Of a stretch of 54,144 nt of DNA, positions 18,490 through 27,209 are shown one piece after another. This DNA is from an uncultured Alcanivoracaceae bacterium (GTDB lineage Bacteria > Pseudomonadota > Gammaproteobacteria > Xanthomonadales > Marinicellaceae), in the NCBI GenBank assembly GCA_913061105.1, contig CAJXVJ010000002.1, positions 1-54,144 of the forward strand, given 5' to 3'. Both the position numbers and the translations under genes were made by a program. Position 1 is the stretch's first letter, and each line of letters begins with the position of its first letter. The notes under the pieces are model-generated. The model saw only the letters and a program-made list of their open reading frames with translations, ran no database searches and was not told the origin of the DNA.

Positions 18490-19242
18490 TTAGCCTTTGT
18501 TATTGCGTTGAATTTCATAAAGTTTTGCGTATTTTAAATAAGCATAACGGCTATTAAGGCTCGCATTGATTAAACCCGCCCATCCATTAAATATTTGTCT
18601 GCGAAACAAATACTGTTTGATAAAATAAAACGGCGGATAAATAATTAGTTTTAAAGGGGAAACCCTCACTCCTTTCTGGTATTTTTGTTCTGCGGATTTT
18701 TGAGAATAAGCATTGATCTTTTCAATTTTTTTGGAGATAGATGTTTCTCCAAAATGGTTGATTACCGCATTTAACTGAGATATTGGGCCGTTTGATTTAA
18801 TTGATTCATGAATCAAATCTTTACTGACGTGAGCCTTAGATTTATCAAATAAGCGCACAAACCTGTTATTCCTAACCCATTTGTGTGACCATTGCCAAAA
18901 AACCCATTCACGCCTGGGCATGTCATAGGCATCGGCTTTTGGTGTGCTTTTTTTCCAATTTGATAACACCGATTCAGATGCTTGCGAAAGAAACTCATCA
19001 GAGTCCAACAACAATACCCAATCATTGTTAGCCAAGTCTATTGCGTCTTGTTTTTGTTGTGAGTAACCTTTAAATTTTTGTTGGTGGATGACACAATTGT
19101 AATGTTTTAACACTTCAACAGTCTTATCTGTGCTGAAACTATCTAGGGCAATTATTTCATCGACAAACTGCAGGCTTTGCAAACATTTTTCAATGGTTTC
19201 TTGGTTGTTAAAACAAGTTATTACAGCTGATATTTTAATCAT
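18490..19242 (-). CDS. Family 2 glycosyltransferase (WaaE/KdtX-like, LPS core)
   Basis: 250 aa, GT-A fold. The N-terminal ISAVITCFNNQETIEKCL nucleotide-sugar region and DSD (residues 80-82) for metal binding are visible. The sequence resembles WaaE-type transferases (ALDSFSTD, then KFKGYSQQKQDAI, and a basic C-terminal half with FYFIKQYLFRR). It overlaps the upstream ligase gene by 8 bases and is 3 bases from the acyltransferase, indicating one operon for lipopolysaccharide assembly. Sugar specificity is unknown. Confidence 0.82.
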   Translation of the reverse strand: MIKISAVITCFNNQETIEKCLQSLQFVDEIIALDSFSTDKTVEVLKHYNCVIHQQKFKGYSQQKQDAIDLANNDWVLLLDSDEFLSQASESVLSNWKKSTPKADAYDMPRREWVFWQWSHKWVRNNRFVRLFDKSKAHVSKDLIHESIKSNGPISQLNAVINHFGETSISKKIEKINAYSQKSAEQKYQKGVRVSPLKLIIYPPFYFIKQYLFRRQIFNGWAGLINASLNSRYAYLKYAKLYEIQRNNKG

Positions 19243-20434
19243 CGCTTTGACTCACAACAATAAGACCTGCTCCACAAAACCAAATACAAATTGACCAGAA
19301 TGAAGCGAAAATTGAATAGGTACTGACGATGGGCAAAAAGGCACTGGCAATGGCAATGATATAAGCCCAAGAATAATCACCATTGTAATGAGTACGTATA
19401 AATTTGATTAGTTTTACTATGGCAAAAATAAACAACAATAATCCGATGATACCTGTATCGGATAAAACTTCTAAAAACCAGTGATGGGCATGCATCCCTA
19501 CTCCATCATTTTTTTGCCAGACATCATCTTCACTGGCAAACTGAGGATAAGCTTTGCGAAATGCATGTGCACCCACACCATTTATTGGGTGCTGTTGAAT
19601 CATTGCCAATGATGTATTCCAAATAGGCAACCTATCTGCTAAGGCAAAGTCCAGGCCAGCTTGTGAACCATCGAAGGCTGAAACGGTGCGATCAATTCTT
19701 TGTTGGAACTCAGGAGATATAAACCACAATGATGTCACCAATATCAAAGTTACTATACCAGTTTTTAACAACAAAACAAAACGCCTTTGTTTGACATGAT
19801 GAAACCAATAAGCTGTTAAGGTAAATAACATCATGATCCATGCAGAACGCGTTCCTGATAAAATAATGGTAATAATGACAGCCAATATAACTACCCACCT
19901 TATGATTGGTTTGTGGTTTTTTAAAAACACCATAACCATTGGTAAAAACAAAGCCAGTACAGGGCCAAGTTTTGCGTGGTGTTCTCCAAATATTCCATTC
20001 AATCTGCCTACATAGCTGCTTCTTCCGATCAAATCAAAGCCAACAAAATATTGAAAAATGGCATCAAATGACCAAAACGTTATTAACACTGCGATGCCTT
20101 TAATAATCCATGGAAGGTGTTTTTTTTCTAAATACAATAACAGTGCTATAGATGATAAATAGAAACGCAAACTGGCAACTCCAACAATCAATGTTTTGTT
20201 CTGCCAATAAGAATCAAACGCAGATAACATGACCATCCCGAAATAACAGAGAAACATGACAGATAACAATTTAAAGCGTTCATTTTTAAGCAGTTGTTTA
20301 CTGTGTTTTATCAAACCAATTAGCCCCATAATTGATAAAATAAGTATGGGTAATTCTGAGTAGCGTGAAAATGGCAAAAGAACCAAGACCATCAGAAACA
20401 ATCCTAAGACAATATTGGATGTTTTATTTTTCAT
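19235..20434 (-). CDS. O-antigen ligase/polymerase-like membrane protein (Wzy_C family)
   Basis: 399 aa with about ten membrane spans. The conserved periplasmic loop has LPIWNTSLAMIQQHPINGVG followed by HAHHWFLEVLSDTGIIGLL, and a GTRSAW motif lies before it; all are typical of the WaaL/RfaL and Wzy_C family. It probably joins O-polysaccharide to lipid A core, or polymerises glycan; the sequence alone does not decide between these. It overlaps both neighbours (11 bases with the GT4, 8 with the GT2). Confidence 0.82.
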   Translation of the reverse strand: MKNKTSNIVLGLFLMVLVLLPFSRYSELPILILSIMGLIGLIKHSKQLLKNERFKLLSVMFLCYFGMVMLSAFDSYWQNKTLIVGVASLRFYLSSIALLLYLEKKHLPWIIKGIAVLITFWSFDAIFQYFVGFDLIGRSSYVGRLNGIFGEHHAKLGPVLALFLPMVMVFLKNHKPIIRWVVILAVIITIILSGTRSAWIMMLFTLTAYWFHHVKQRRFVLLLKTGIVTLILVTSLWFISPEFQQRIDRTVSAFDGSQAGLDFALADRLPIWNTSLAMIQQHPINGVGAHAFRKAYPQFASEDDVWQKNDGVGMHAHHWFLEVLSDTGIIGLLLFIFAIVKLIKFIRTHYNGDYSWAYIIAIASAFLPIVSTYSIFASFWSICIWFCGAGLIVVSQSDD

Positions 20435-21521
20435 GCATTAACTCTTGGTAAACATTTGCGGTTTTTTGTAACATGTCTTTCAATAGATAAGGTTGAGTAT
20501 TTTCAACTATTGGATGGGTTTTTAAAACGGTGTTAATCGTAGCTGACAGTTGTTTTTTATTGCCCAATTCAACTTTTCCATCTGGAAAAATGGCACTCAA
20601 TATTTCTCCCACTCCACCATGATTATAAGCCACAGTTGGTGTGCCAACAGCCAAAGATTCTGCAACAGTTCTACCAAAGGACTCAGGGCGAATTGAGATA
20701 TTTAACACCACATCGACCAAAGCATATAAATCTGTCATTTGTGATTGCAAGCCTATCCATACAACCTTGTTTGCTACACCTTGTTGCTTAAACCATTGGT
20801 GTAATTTTTTTGTATAAGCGTCATTTTCAGGATCTGCGGTTAAAATTAACTTTGCGTTATTATCTGAATTTTTAAGCCAAACAATCAGCTCCTTTGCGCC
20901 TTTTAATGCCGTTAATCGTCCTGCTAATAAAACCAATTGCTGCCCTTGAAGCTGTGGGTGCTTTTCAATTAATGCCTTCATCCAAGTCTCATTGGGTTTG
21001 TGTCCGAATATAAAATCCTTAGTATCTATACCACGATTAATGATGATTGGATTGGATTTTAAATCCTCTGGATAGTTTTTCAGAACATAATCGGCAGCTG
21101 TTTGTGAAACAGCGATAACGCGGTCTCCACGTGCCATAATTGATGAATACTTTTTAACCGAATATAAACCGTGGATTGTTGTCACAAATTTAGGTTGGTT
21201 GGTTTTAATTTTTGCTATGGCTTTATAGGCTAGCCATGCAGGCAATCTTGAGCGAGCATGTACGATGTCTGCCTTTTCTTTAATAATAATATTTCTTAAT
21301 GTCTTGATTTTAAACAGTGTCATTAATGACTTTTTACCAGTCTCTAAACTGATATGCAATACTCTATCTGATAGTCTTTTCTGCATTGCACCACCTGCTG
21401 AGATCACAATAGATTTGTGACCCAACTCCGCTAAGTGGTTAGCAACTTCAATGGTTCCTCGTTCAACTCCACCATTGTTTAGTGCGGGCAATATTTGTAT
21501 GACAATCAAAGATTGTATCAT
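20424..21521 (-). CDS. Family 4 glycosyltransferase
   Basis: 365 aa, GT-B fold. The N-terminus has ILPALNNGGVERGTIEVANHL (glycine-rich acceptor side). The C-terminal domain has VLLAGRLTALKGAKELI and the family E-x7-E motif in PESFGRTVAESLAVGTPTVA. It probably adds a sugar to the LPS core. It starts 11 bases after the zf-CHCC gene and overlaps the ligase gene. Confidence 0.87.
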   Translation of the reverse strand: MIQSLIVIQILPALNNGGVERGTIEVANHLAELGHKSIVISAGGAMQKRLSDRVLHISLETGKKSLMTLFKIKTLRNIIIKEKADIVHARSRLPAWLAYKAIAKIKTNQPKFVTTIHGLYSVKKYSSIMARGDRVIAVSQTAADYVLKNYPEDLKSNPIIINRGIDTKDFIFGHKPNETWMKALIEKHPQLQGQQLVLLAGRLTALKGAKELIVWLKNSDNNAKLILTADPENDAYTKKLHQWFKQQGVANKVVWIGLQSQMTDLYALVDVVLNISIRPESFGRTVAESLAVGTPTVAYNHGGVGEILSAIFPDGKVELGNKKQLSATINTVLKTHPIVENTQPYLLKDMLQKTANVYQELMHEK

Positions 21522-21532
21522 TTACAATAGTA

Positions 21533-21730
21533 TTACTGGTTATCAAGTAAGTATTTTGAACCGCAGTATTGACAACTGGCCTCACCTTTATCATTAAATT
21601 CTAAATAAACTTTTGGGTGCAAATTCCAAGTTTCATTTTCTTTTGTTGGGCACGATAATGGCAATTCATTGGTTTTTACTGATTGAGGCTTTTGTGTGTT
21701 TGAAGATTTTGTTGCTGTTGATTGATTCAT
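21533..21730 (-). CDS. Small zf-CHCC zinc-finger protein
   Basis: 65 aa. A Ser/Thr/Lys-rich N-terminus is followed by the CHCC zinc finger with Cys27, His38, Cys53 and Cys56 and the LSCP...WNLHPKVYL...CQYCGSKY pattern, related to the mitochondrial complex I subunit NDUFS6. Its bacterial role is unknown. It is first in the LPS operon and divergent from the ELM1-like gene across 69 bases; this kind of link to LPS genes occurs in other proteobacteria. Confidence 0.85.
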   Translation of the reverse strand: MNQSTATKSSNTQKPQSVKTNELPLSCPTKENETWNLHPKVYLEFNDKGEASCQYCGSKYLLDNQ

Positions 21731-21799
21731 TTTTCATCTCATTCATTATTTTGGTGTATTATATGAGTTAATTAACCAATCAGCAAGAATTCAAATTCA

Positions 21800-22729
21800 T
21801 TGAAAAAGTTAAATCACATTTGGATATTTAGCGATAGCATTTTAGGCCATGAAATTCAATCGCAGGCATTGGCATCAAAAATCGCCAATATTACCCTGTT
21901 GTTTCATTGCGGGTTACGTCAACCTTGGCTAAGTTTTGCTCCCAGAATCCTGCCAAGATTTGGAAAGAATATTTTATGGGAAAACCAAAAGCCGGATTGC
22001 AATAACCCACCCGATGCCATAATTACATGCGGCCGACGCATGGCTGCTGTTGGTAAGTATTATACAAACCTCACTGGTTGCAAACACATTCAAATTTTAA
22101 ACCCGGCAGATAATCCTAAAAATTATGATGTGATTGTCAGTCCTGAACACGATAACATGCAAGCCAGAAATGTCATTATATCTAAAGGAAGTTTACATGG
22201 TATTGGCCCATCAAGCTTGGCACAGCAAAAGATGATTTGTGAAAATAATTCACGGTATGCTAACAAAAAAATAATCAGTTTATTGATTGGTTGTCCAGCT
22301 AAGCCATTTTTTAATCAATTGGACCAGTTATACAATCAAATTAGACAACATTACCCCAATCATGAATTGCATGTTTGTGGTTCTAGAAGAACAGCAGGTA
22401 AATTTCACAATAAAATACGCCTATCTTTCAAAAATGCCCAGTATTGTTGGTTAAATGAAACCGATGGTGAAAATCCATACCTGTGTTTATTGTCTTGTAG
22501 CGATGTGTTATTGGTAACCTCTGACAGTATCAATATGGTGTCTGAGGCCTGTGCTACTGAGAAAACTGTGATTGCATTGGCACAGAATAACGTTTCTCCA
22601 AAACACAAAAGATTTGTTCATTCTATGCAAAACCGTTTATCTGAGTTTGGTAACAATCAAGGAAAACCCATTCCATTTGACACGCTCACTCATGTGTCGC
22701 AACAAGTCATTTTGGCTTTAAAAGATTAG
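21800..22729 (+). CDS. ELM1-family protein (GT-B-like, LPS-cluster associated)
   Basis: 309 aa, matching the family named after plant mitochondrial fission protein ELM1: IWIFSDSILGHEIQSQALA at the start, CGRRMAAVGKYY, ILNPADNPKNYDVIVSPEHD, a conserved GSLHGI, and SDSINMVSEACATEK near the end. The layout is that of a GT-B glycosyltransferase, and a cell-envelope role is likely in bacteria. The start is TTG at 21800, since no ATG exists upstream in frame and the sequence opens with the conserved N-terminus. Divergent from the LPS operon. Confidence 0.82.
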   Translation: MKKLNHIWIFSDSILGHEIQSQALASKIANITLLFHCGLRQPWLSFAPRILPRFGKNILWENQKPDCNNPPDAIITCGRRMAAVGKYYTNLTGCKHIQILNPADNPKNYDVIVSPEHDNMQARNVIISKGSLHGIGPSSLAQQKMICENNSRYANKKIISLLIGCPAKPFFNQLDQLYNQIRQHYPNHELHVCGSRRTAGKFHNKIRLSFKNAQYCWLNETDGENPYLCLLSCSDVLLVTSDSINMVSEACATEKTVIALAQNNVSPKHKRFVHSMQNRLSEFGNNQGKPIPFDTLTHVSQQVILALKD

Positions 22730-22755
22730 CCCTATTTTTTCATAAAAATTTTTGC

Positions 22756-22789
22756 AAAAAAAAAGCCTGTGAAAACACAGGCTTTTTTT
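22756..22789. terminator. Bidirectional Rho-independent terminator
   Basis: A GC-cored stem (GCCTGTG/CACAGGC, extended by A/T pairs) with a 4-A loop at 22772-22775 has an A-run before it and a T-run after it. It separates the convergent ELM1-like gene (stop 22729, +) and pnp (stop 22808, -). Confidence 0.88.
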
Positions 22790-22807
22790 ATTGAGACTTT
22801 TTAAGTC

Positions 22808-24916
22808 CTATTTCTCATTTTCATCTAAAAGCGCTTTGATTGATAATCTAACACGATTTTGCTTGTCGATTTCCAATACTTTAACTTTAACCATGTCACC
22901 TTCTGTTAATACATCAGTTACATTGGCTACGCGTTCATTTGATATTTGTGAAATGTGTACCATTCCGTCTTTACCAGGCAATAAGTTAACAAATGCACCG
23001 AAGTCCATGATTTTAACAATTTTACCTTCGTAAACAGCACCAACTTCTACATCAGCTGTGATTTCTTCAATGCGTTTAACAGCATTTCTTGCATCATCGC
23101 CATTCACAGCAGCAATAGTAACAATACCATCATCATTGATTTCGATAACTGTGTTTGTCTCTTCAGTTAATGCACGAATAGTTGCACCACCTTTACCAAT
23201 CACATCACGAATTTTGTCAGGATGAACCGTAACTGTAATCAATTTTGGTGCATAGTCTGACATTTCATCACGTGTCGAGCTTAAGACTTTGTTCATTTCA
23301 TCTAAGATATAATCACGTCCACCTTTGGCTTGTGATAAAGCTTTTTGCATGATTTCTGCAGTGATGCCTTCTATTTTAATGTCCATTTGTAAAGCAGTAA
23401 TGCCTTCAGCAGTACCAGCTACTTTAAAGTCCATATCGCCTAGGTGATCTTCATCACCTAAGATATCAGATAAAACAGCGTAATCATCACCTTCTTTAAT
23501 CAAACCCATTGCAATACCAGCTACAGGTGCTTTTAAAGGAACACCTGCATCCATCAATGATAATGATGAACCACAAACTGAGGCCATTGAACTTGAACCA
23601 TTTGATTCAGTGATTTCTGAAACCACACGGATTACATATGGAAAATCATCTTCAGATGGCATGACTGCCATCAAACCACGTTTGGCTAATTTACCGTGAC
23701 CAATTTCTCTTCTTTTTGGTCCACTCATGAAACCAGCTTCACCCACACAATAAGGAGGGAAGTTGTAATGCAACATAAATTTATCTTTGTCCTCACCGTC
23801 CAATGAGTCAATTAATTGAGCATCACGACCAGTTCCTAATGTAGTCACAACGATGGCTTGTGTTTCTCCACGTGTGAACAATGCTGAACCATGTGTTCTT
23901 GGTAACATGCCAGTTTGAACTGAGATATCACGAACATCAGCCAATCCACGGCCATCAATTCTTGGTTGTCCTGAGATAACCTTTTTACGAACATGGGCTT
24001 TTTCAATTAATGAAATGATGTCTTTAACTTCGCCTGCAGATGGTGAATCATCACTATCAGTAACCAATTCGTCAACAGCGGTGTTACGCATGTCATTTAA
24101 TGCATCATATCGAGCGGCTTTATCGTGTGTATTATAAGCTGCAACCAATGGTTTAGCTATGGCACCTTTTACTTGATTAACCAATTCTTGATCTAAAGCT
24201 GGAGCTTCCCATTTCCATTGTTTAACACCCAAGTCTGATACCATTTCATTAATGGCATTAATAACAACTTGTTGTTGTTCATGACCATAACTTACTGCGC
24301 CTAACATGATGTCTTCTGATAATAAATCAGCTTCTGATTCAACCATTAATACAGCTGATTCTGTTCCTGCAACAACCAATTCTAATTGAGATTCTTTTAG
24401 TTCTTCGTTGCTAGGATTAAGTAAATAATCACCATCTTTATAACCCACTTTTGCAGCAGCAATAGGGCCATGAAAAGGAGCACCAGATAGACTCATGGCT
24501 GCTGAAGCACCAATTAATGCTGGAATATCCGCATCGATGTCTTCTGAATATGAAATCACAGTTGCAACAATTTGCACTTCATTTTTAAAACCTTTAGGAA
24601 ACAAAGGTCTTATTGGTCTATCGATTAAACGACAGATTAAAATTTCTTTTTCTGTTGGACGCCCTTCACGTTTGAAGAATCCACCAGGAATTTTACCAGC
24701 AGCATATGCTTTTTCTTGGTAATTTACTGTTAGCGGGAAAAAACTCTGCCCAGGTTTTGCTTCCTTCTTAGCTACGACTGCTACTAAAACAACCGTATCT
24801 CCCATTGTTACTTTAACTGTTGCACTTGCTTGACGTGCTATTTCACCAGTCTCCAACTCTACAGTATGATTACCATACTCAAATTTCTTTATATATTTAG
24901 CCACTGCTATTTTCAC
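22808..24916 (-). CDS. pnp: Polynucleotide phosphorylase
   Basis: A phosphorolytic 3'-5' exoribonuclease of RNA decay. 702 aa with two RNase PH cores, KH domain ([16 protein letters not shown], about residues 555-575) and S1 domain ([19 protein letters not shown], about 620-690). It ends shortly after S1 (LLDENEK), without the long acidic tail of some homologues. It follows rpsO on the same strand, the conserved order, with an attenuator-like hairpin between. Confidence 0.96.
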   Translation of the reverse strand: MKIAVAKYIKKFEYGNHTVELETGEIARQASATVKVTMGDTVVLVAVVAKKEAKPGQSFFPLTVNYQEKAYAAGKIPGGFFKREGRPTEKEILICRLIDRPIRPLFPKGFKNEVQIVATVISYSEDIDADIPALIGASAAMSLSGAPFHGPIAAAKVGYKDGDYLLNPSNEELKESQLELVVAGTESAVLMVESEADLLSEDIMLGAVSYGHEQQQVVINAINEMVSDLGVKQWKWEAPALDQELVNQVKGAIAKPLVAAYNTHDKAARYDALNDMRNTAVDELVTDSDDSPSAGEVKDIISLIEKAHVRKKVISGQPRIDGRGLADVRDISVQTGMLPRTHGSALFTRGETQAIVVTTLGTGRDAQLIDSLDGEDKDKFMLHYNFPPYCVGEAGFMSGPKRREIGHGKLAKRGLMAVMPSEDDFPYVIRVVSEITESNGSSSMASVCGSSLSLMDAGVPLKAPVAGIAMGLIKEGDDYAVLSDILGDEDHLGDMDFKVAGTAEGITALQMDIKIEGITAEIMQKALSQAKGGRDYILDEMNKVLSSTRDEMSDYAPKLITVTVHPDKIRDVIGKGGATIRALTEETNTVIEINDDGIVTIAAVNGDDARNAVKRIEEITADVEVGAVYEGKIVKIMDFGAFVNLLPGKDGMVHISQISNERVANVTDVLTEGDMVKVKVLEIDKQNRVRLSIKALLDENEK

Positions 24917-24963
24917 CTATAATTAATTTACTTGTTTTTAATTTATTATTTCATTTCCAATAT

Positions 24964-24995
24964 AAAAAAAGGCACTTAAAAAGTACCTTTTTTTG
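24964..24995 (-). terminator. Terminator or attenuator between rpsO and pnp
   Basis: A 14-base stem (24964-24977 with 24981-24994, one G-U type mismatch) with a 3-base loop and a T-run on the minus strand. It sits just after the rpsO stop and could end rpsO transcripts while letting some read into pnp, as in E. coli. Confidence 0.7.
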
Positions 24996-25004
24996 GTTTC
25001 AAAT

Positions 25005-25271
25005 TTATCTACGTAATCCCAAACGTTTGATTAGTTTTTGGTAACGTTCCGAATCAGCCGACTTCAAATATTTCTGAAGCTTACGACGTTGGTTTACCAA
25101 CTTCAATAATCCTCTTCTTGAATGAAGGTCTTTATTATGTGATTTGAAATGTTCTGTAAGATATGTAATCCTTGCAGTTAATAACGCGATTTGAACATCA
25201 GCAGATCCTGTGTCATTTTCGGTTATTTTATAATCGTTGATAATTTCTTGTGTTTGTTCTACAGTCAACAT
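25005..25271 (-). CDS. rpsO: 30S ribosomal protein S15
   Basis: 88 aa, the full family length, binding the central domain of 16S rRNA. Signatures visible include [38 protein letters not shown] and a basic C-terminus with [13 protein letters not shown] lies 8 bases before the ATG. An upstream hairpin (25291-25308) may belong to an S15-binding leader. Confidence 0.97.
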   Translation of the reverse strand: MLTVEQTQEIINDYKITENDTGSADVQIALLTARITYLTEHFKSHNKDLHSRRGLLKLVNQRRKLQKYLKSADSERYQKLIKRLGLRR

Positions 25272-25290
25272 GACTTTTCTCCAAATTTAT

Positions 25291-25308
25291 GGTGTTAAAA
25301 TACACCAA
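25291..25308 (-). promoter_or_regulatory. Hairpin in the rpsO 5' leader, just upstream of its ribosome site
   Basis: On the minus strand a short perfect stem, TGGTGT paired with ACACCA around an ATTTTA loop, lies 20 bases before the rpsO ATG, just 5' of the GGAG. S15 autoregulates through mRNA structures in many bacteria; that this is one is inference. The longer leader (25309-25400) is more GC-rich than its surroundings. Confidence 0.35.
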
Positions 25309-25488
25309 AGTTAATAGTACCAATCGGGCGTTGAACATTCGCTTCGATCAGATTTGTTGCAGAGCCTTGTCCGCAAGCCGGCGTATTTTAAGTGATAAGC
25401 CCCAACATTGCCAATGAAAAAGATGAATTTAGTTGAAAAGCGTGGGATTATTAGATATTGTCTACAACCGAAACTAGAAACGTGTTTT

Positions 25489-25896
25489 ATGATAAACAAC
25501 AAAGAGACAGAAGCCAACTTAATCAAACATGCTCAAGAAGCCATGGAAAAGGCTTATGCGCCCTATTCAAATTTTTCTGTAGGCGCTGCTATACTTGATG
25601 ATCACAATACTATTCATGCAGGATGCAATGTGGAAAATGCGGCTTACCCACTGGGTGTGTGTGCTGAAGGTTCTGCCATTTCTAATATGGTTTTATCTGG
25701 TGGAACAATCATTAAAAAAATACTGTTAGTCAGCACTGGTGAAAAATTAGTCACGCCTTGTGGTGGATGCCGTCAAAAAATCAAAGAATTCAGCAATGAT
25801 GACACCCAAATCATAGTCTTTCATAACCAAAAAACCACCACTTTTAGCATTGAAGAATTGTTACCAGAATCCTTCTCTGGTAAATTTTTACTTTAA
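25489..25896 (+). CDS. cdd: Cytidine deaminase
   Basis: Deaminates cytidine and deoxycytidine in pyrimidine salvage. It has YAPYSNFSVGAAI, the zinc motif G-C-N-V-E-N-A-A-Y-P-L-G-V-C-A-E, and the second zinc pair in TPCGGCRQ, giving a three-cysteine tetrameric-type enzyme. I chose ATG 25489 (135 aa) because the frame extends to 25408 but the extra 27 residues match nothing in the family, whose usual length is about 130. It starts a short run with the SURF1 gene, 8 bases after which it begins. Confidence 0.9.
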   Translation: MINNKETEANLIKHAQEAMEKAYAPYSNFSVGAAILDDHNTIHAGCNVENAAYPLGVCAEGSAISNMVLSGGTIIKKILLVSTGEKLVTPCGGCRQKIKEFSNDDTQIIVFHNQKTTTFSIEELLPESFSGKFLL

Positions 25897-25904
25897 ATAA
25901 TACC

Positions 25905-26618
25905 ATGAAAAAACCACCGTTAATTCCTCTACTGATTGTTCTTGCCTTTGTTGTGTTAATGACTAATTTGGGATTTTGGCAACTCAATAGAGCAGAAGAA
26001 AAAGAAGGTTTATTGTTGTTACTTGCCGATGACAAAGTCACCTTAGTTGATAACGCTAACCAAATTAAAACTTTACCACAATATGCTAATATAAAAATAA
26101 CAGGGCGCTTTTTAGATGCGCCACAATTGTTGTTAGACAACCAGATTAATAACCAAAAAGTGGGTTATCATGTCTTTACGCCGTTTATTATCGATGAAAT
26201 GAACCTGTATCTGATGATAAATCGGGGCTGGATACCAAAAGAGGGTTATGACCAAAACAGCTTGGCCATCAGTACCGAAGCTTTGACTTTGCAGGGAAAA
26301 TTAAATCATTCACCACAGGTTGGTATGCAATTAGGTGAAATTGAATTGGACCCAAATAAAAAACAACAAATCATGACTTATTTTGATAGACCAATCGTTT
26401 CTAGATTCTTACACGAAAACTTATGCAAAGATCTAAATTGTATTGTTAGTAATCGGGTAATGTTACTTGAAAAAAACCAACCACAAGGTTTTAAACGTGA
26501 ATGGAACCCTATCATCATGCCTCCAGCAAAACACACTGGATATGCGGTGCAATGGTTTTCGATGACCATTGTGTTGATTCTTTTATTTGTTTATTGGGTC
26601 AGTAAGCTAAAAGATTAA
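25905..26618 (+). CDS. SURF1-family cytochrome oxidase assembly protein
   Basis: 237 aa with an N-terminal membrane span (about residues 6-24), a periplasmic domain and a C-terminal span (about 213-232), the SURF1 layout. Motifs are LGFWQLNRAEEK, MINRGWIP and HTGYAVQWFSM. SURF1 proteins help insert haem a into cytochrome c oxidase. No cox genes are in the window, so this gene is separated from its usual neighbours. It starts 8 bases after cdd and converges on the SPOR gene with 9 bases between stops. Confidence 0.88.
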   Translation: MKKPPLIPLLIVLAFVVLMTNLGFWQLNRAEEKEGLLLLLADDKVTLVDNANQIKTLPQYANIKITGRFLDAPQLLLDNQINNQKVGYHVFTPFIIDEMNLYLMINRGWIPKEGYDQNSLAISTEALTLQGKLNHSPQVGMQLGEIELDPNKKQQIMTYFDRPIVSRFLHENLCKDLNCIVSNRVMLLEKNQPQGFKREWNPIIMPPAKHTGYAVQWFSMTIVLILLFVYWVSKLKD

Positions 26619-26627
26619 GTATTACAA

Positions 26628-27206
26628 TTATTTGCCTTTAATAATAAGCGGATTAAAGCCGTTCTTTTCAAGATTTTTTAATACAACTTCTGCTTTTCTA
26701 CCACTGGTAAAGGGCCCTATTCTTACCCTTTGCCATTGGGTATTGTTTTTATCAATAATCGCTTCGATATAAGATGTTTGTCCAATAAATGCCACTTGAG
26801 CTTTTAATGCTTCTGCATCGTTGATGCTTTTAAACGCACCTAACTGAATGGTATAACTCTTGGGTGCACGAGAATCGGTTTGTTTTAGTTCCGATTCATC
26901 TACCACAACTTCCATTTCCTGTAAGGTGGTATAAAAATCATAATCCTTTTTTGGTTTAATGCCCAATTCGTCACTTTTGTCTTCAACTTCACTGTTATTA
27001 GTACTTTGAGCTGATTGTGCAACAGGGATTTCATTTGGGTTATCAGGTTTTGGAACCCAGCCTTTTACATAACCAAAAACAGCAATGGCCAATCCAAATA
27101 ACATGCCTATCAGCAGAACAATCCATCCAGGCATCTTTTGTTTAGGTGCTGAGCGACCTGCTTTACGCCTGGTTTTTTTCTTGGTGGTTTTCTTTTTAGT
27201 AGCCAT
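26628..27206 (-). CDS. SPOR-domain inner-membrane protein (FtsN-like)
   Basis: 192 aa: a basic cytoplasmic tail (KKKTTKKKTRRKAGR), one membrane span (about residues 28-47, IVLLIGMLFGLAIAVFGYV), a linker, then a C-terminal SPOR domain (SYTIQLGAFKSINDAEALKAQV...RVRIGPFTSGRKAEVVLKNL) that binds denuded septal peptidoglycan. It lies 3 bases after argS, the conserved argS-SPOR order; in such genomes this protein often acts as FtsN in division. It lacks obvious FtsN-specific features, so I do not assign ftsN. Confidence 0.88.
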   Translation of the reverse strand: MATKKKTTKKKTRRKAGRSAPKQKMPGWIVLLIGMLFGLAIAVFGYVKGWVPKPDNPNEIPVAQSAQSTNNSEVEDKSDELGIKPKKDYDFYTTLQEMEVVVDESELKQTDSRAPKSYTIQLGAFKSINDAEALKAQVAFIGQTSYIEAIIDKNNTQWQRVRIGPFTSGRKAEVVLKNLEKNGFNPLIIKGK

Positions 27207-27209
27207 AAG

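Noticed and set aside
25311-25526. 71-aa reverse frame before rpsO
   Set aside because: It overlaps cdd coding sequence and the rpsO leader; composition is not protein-like beyond a short region.
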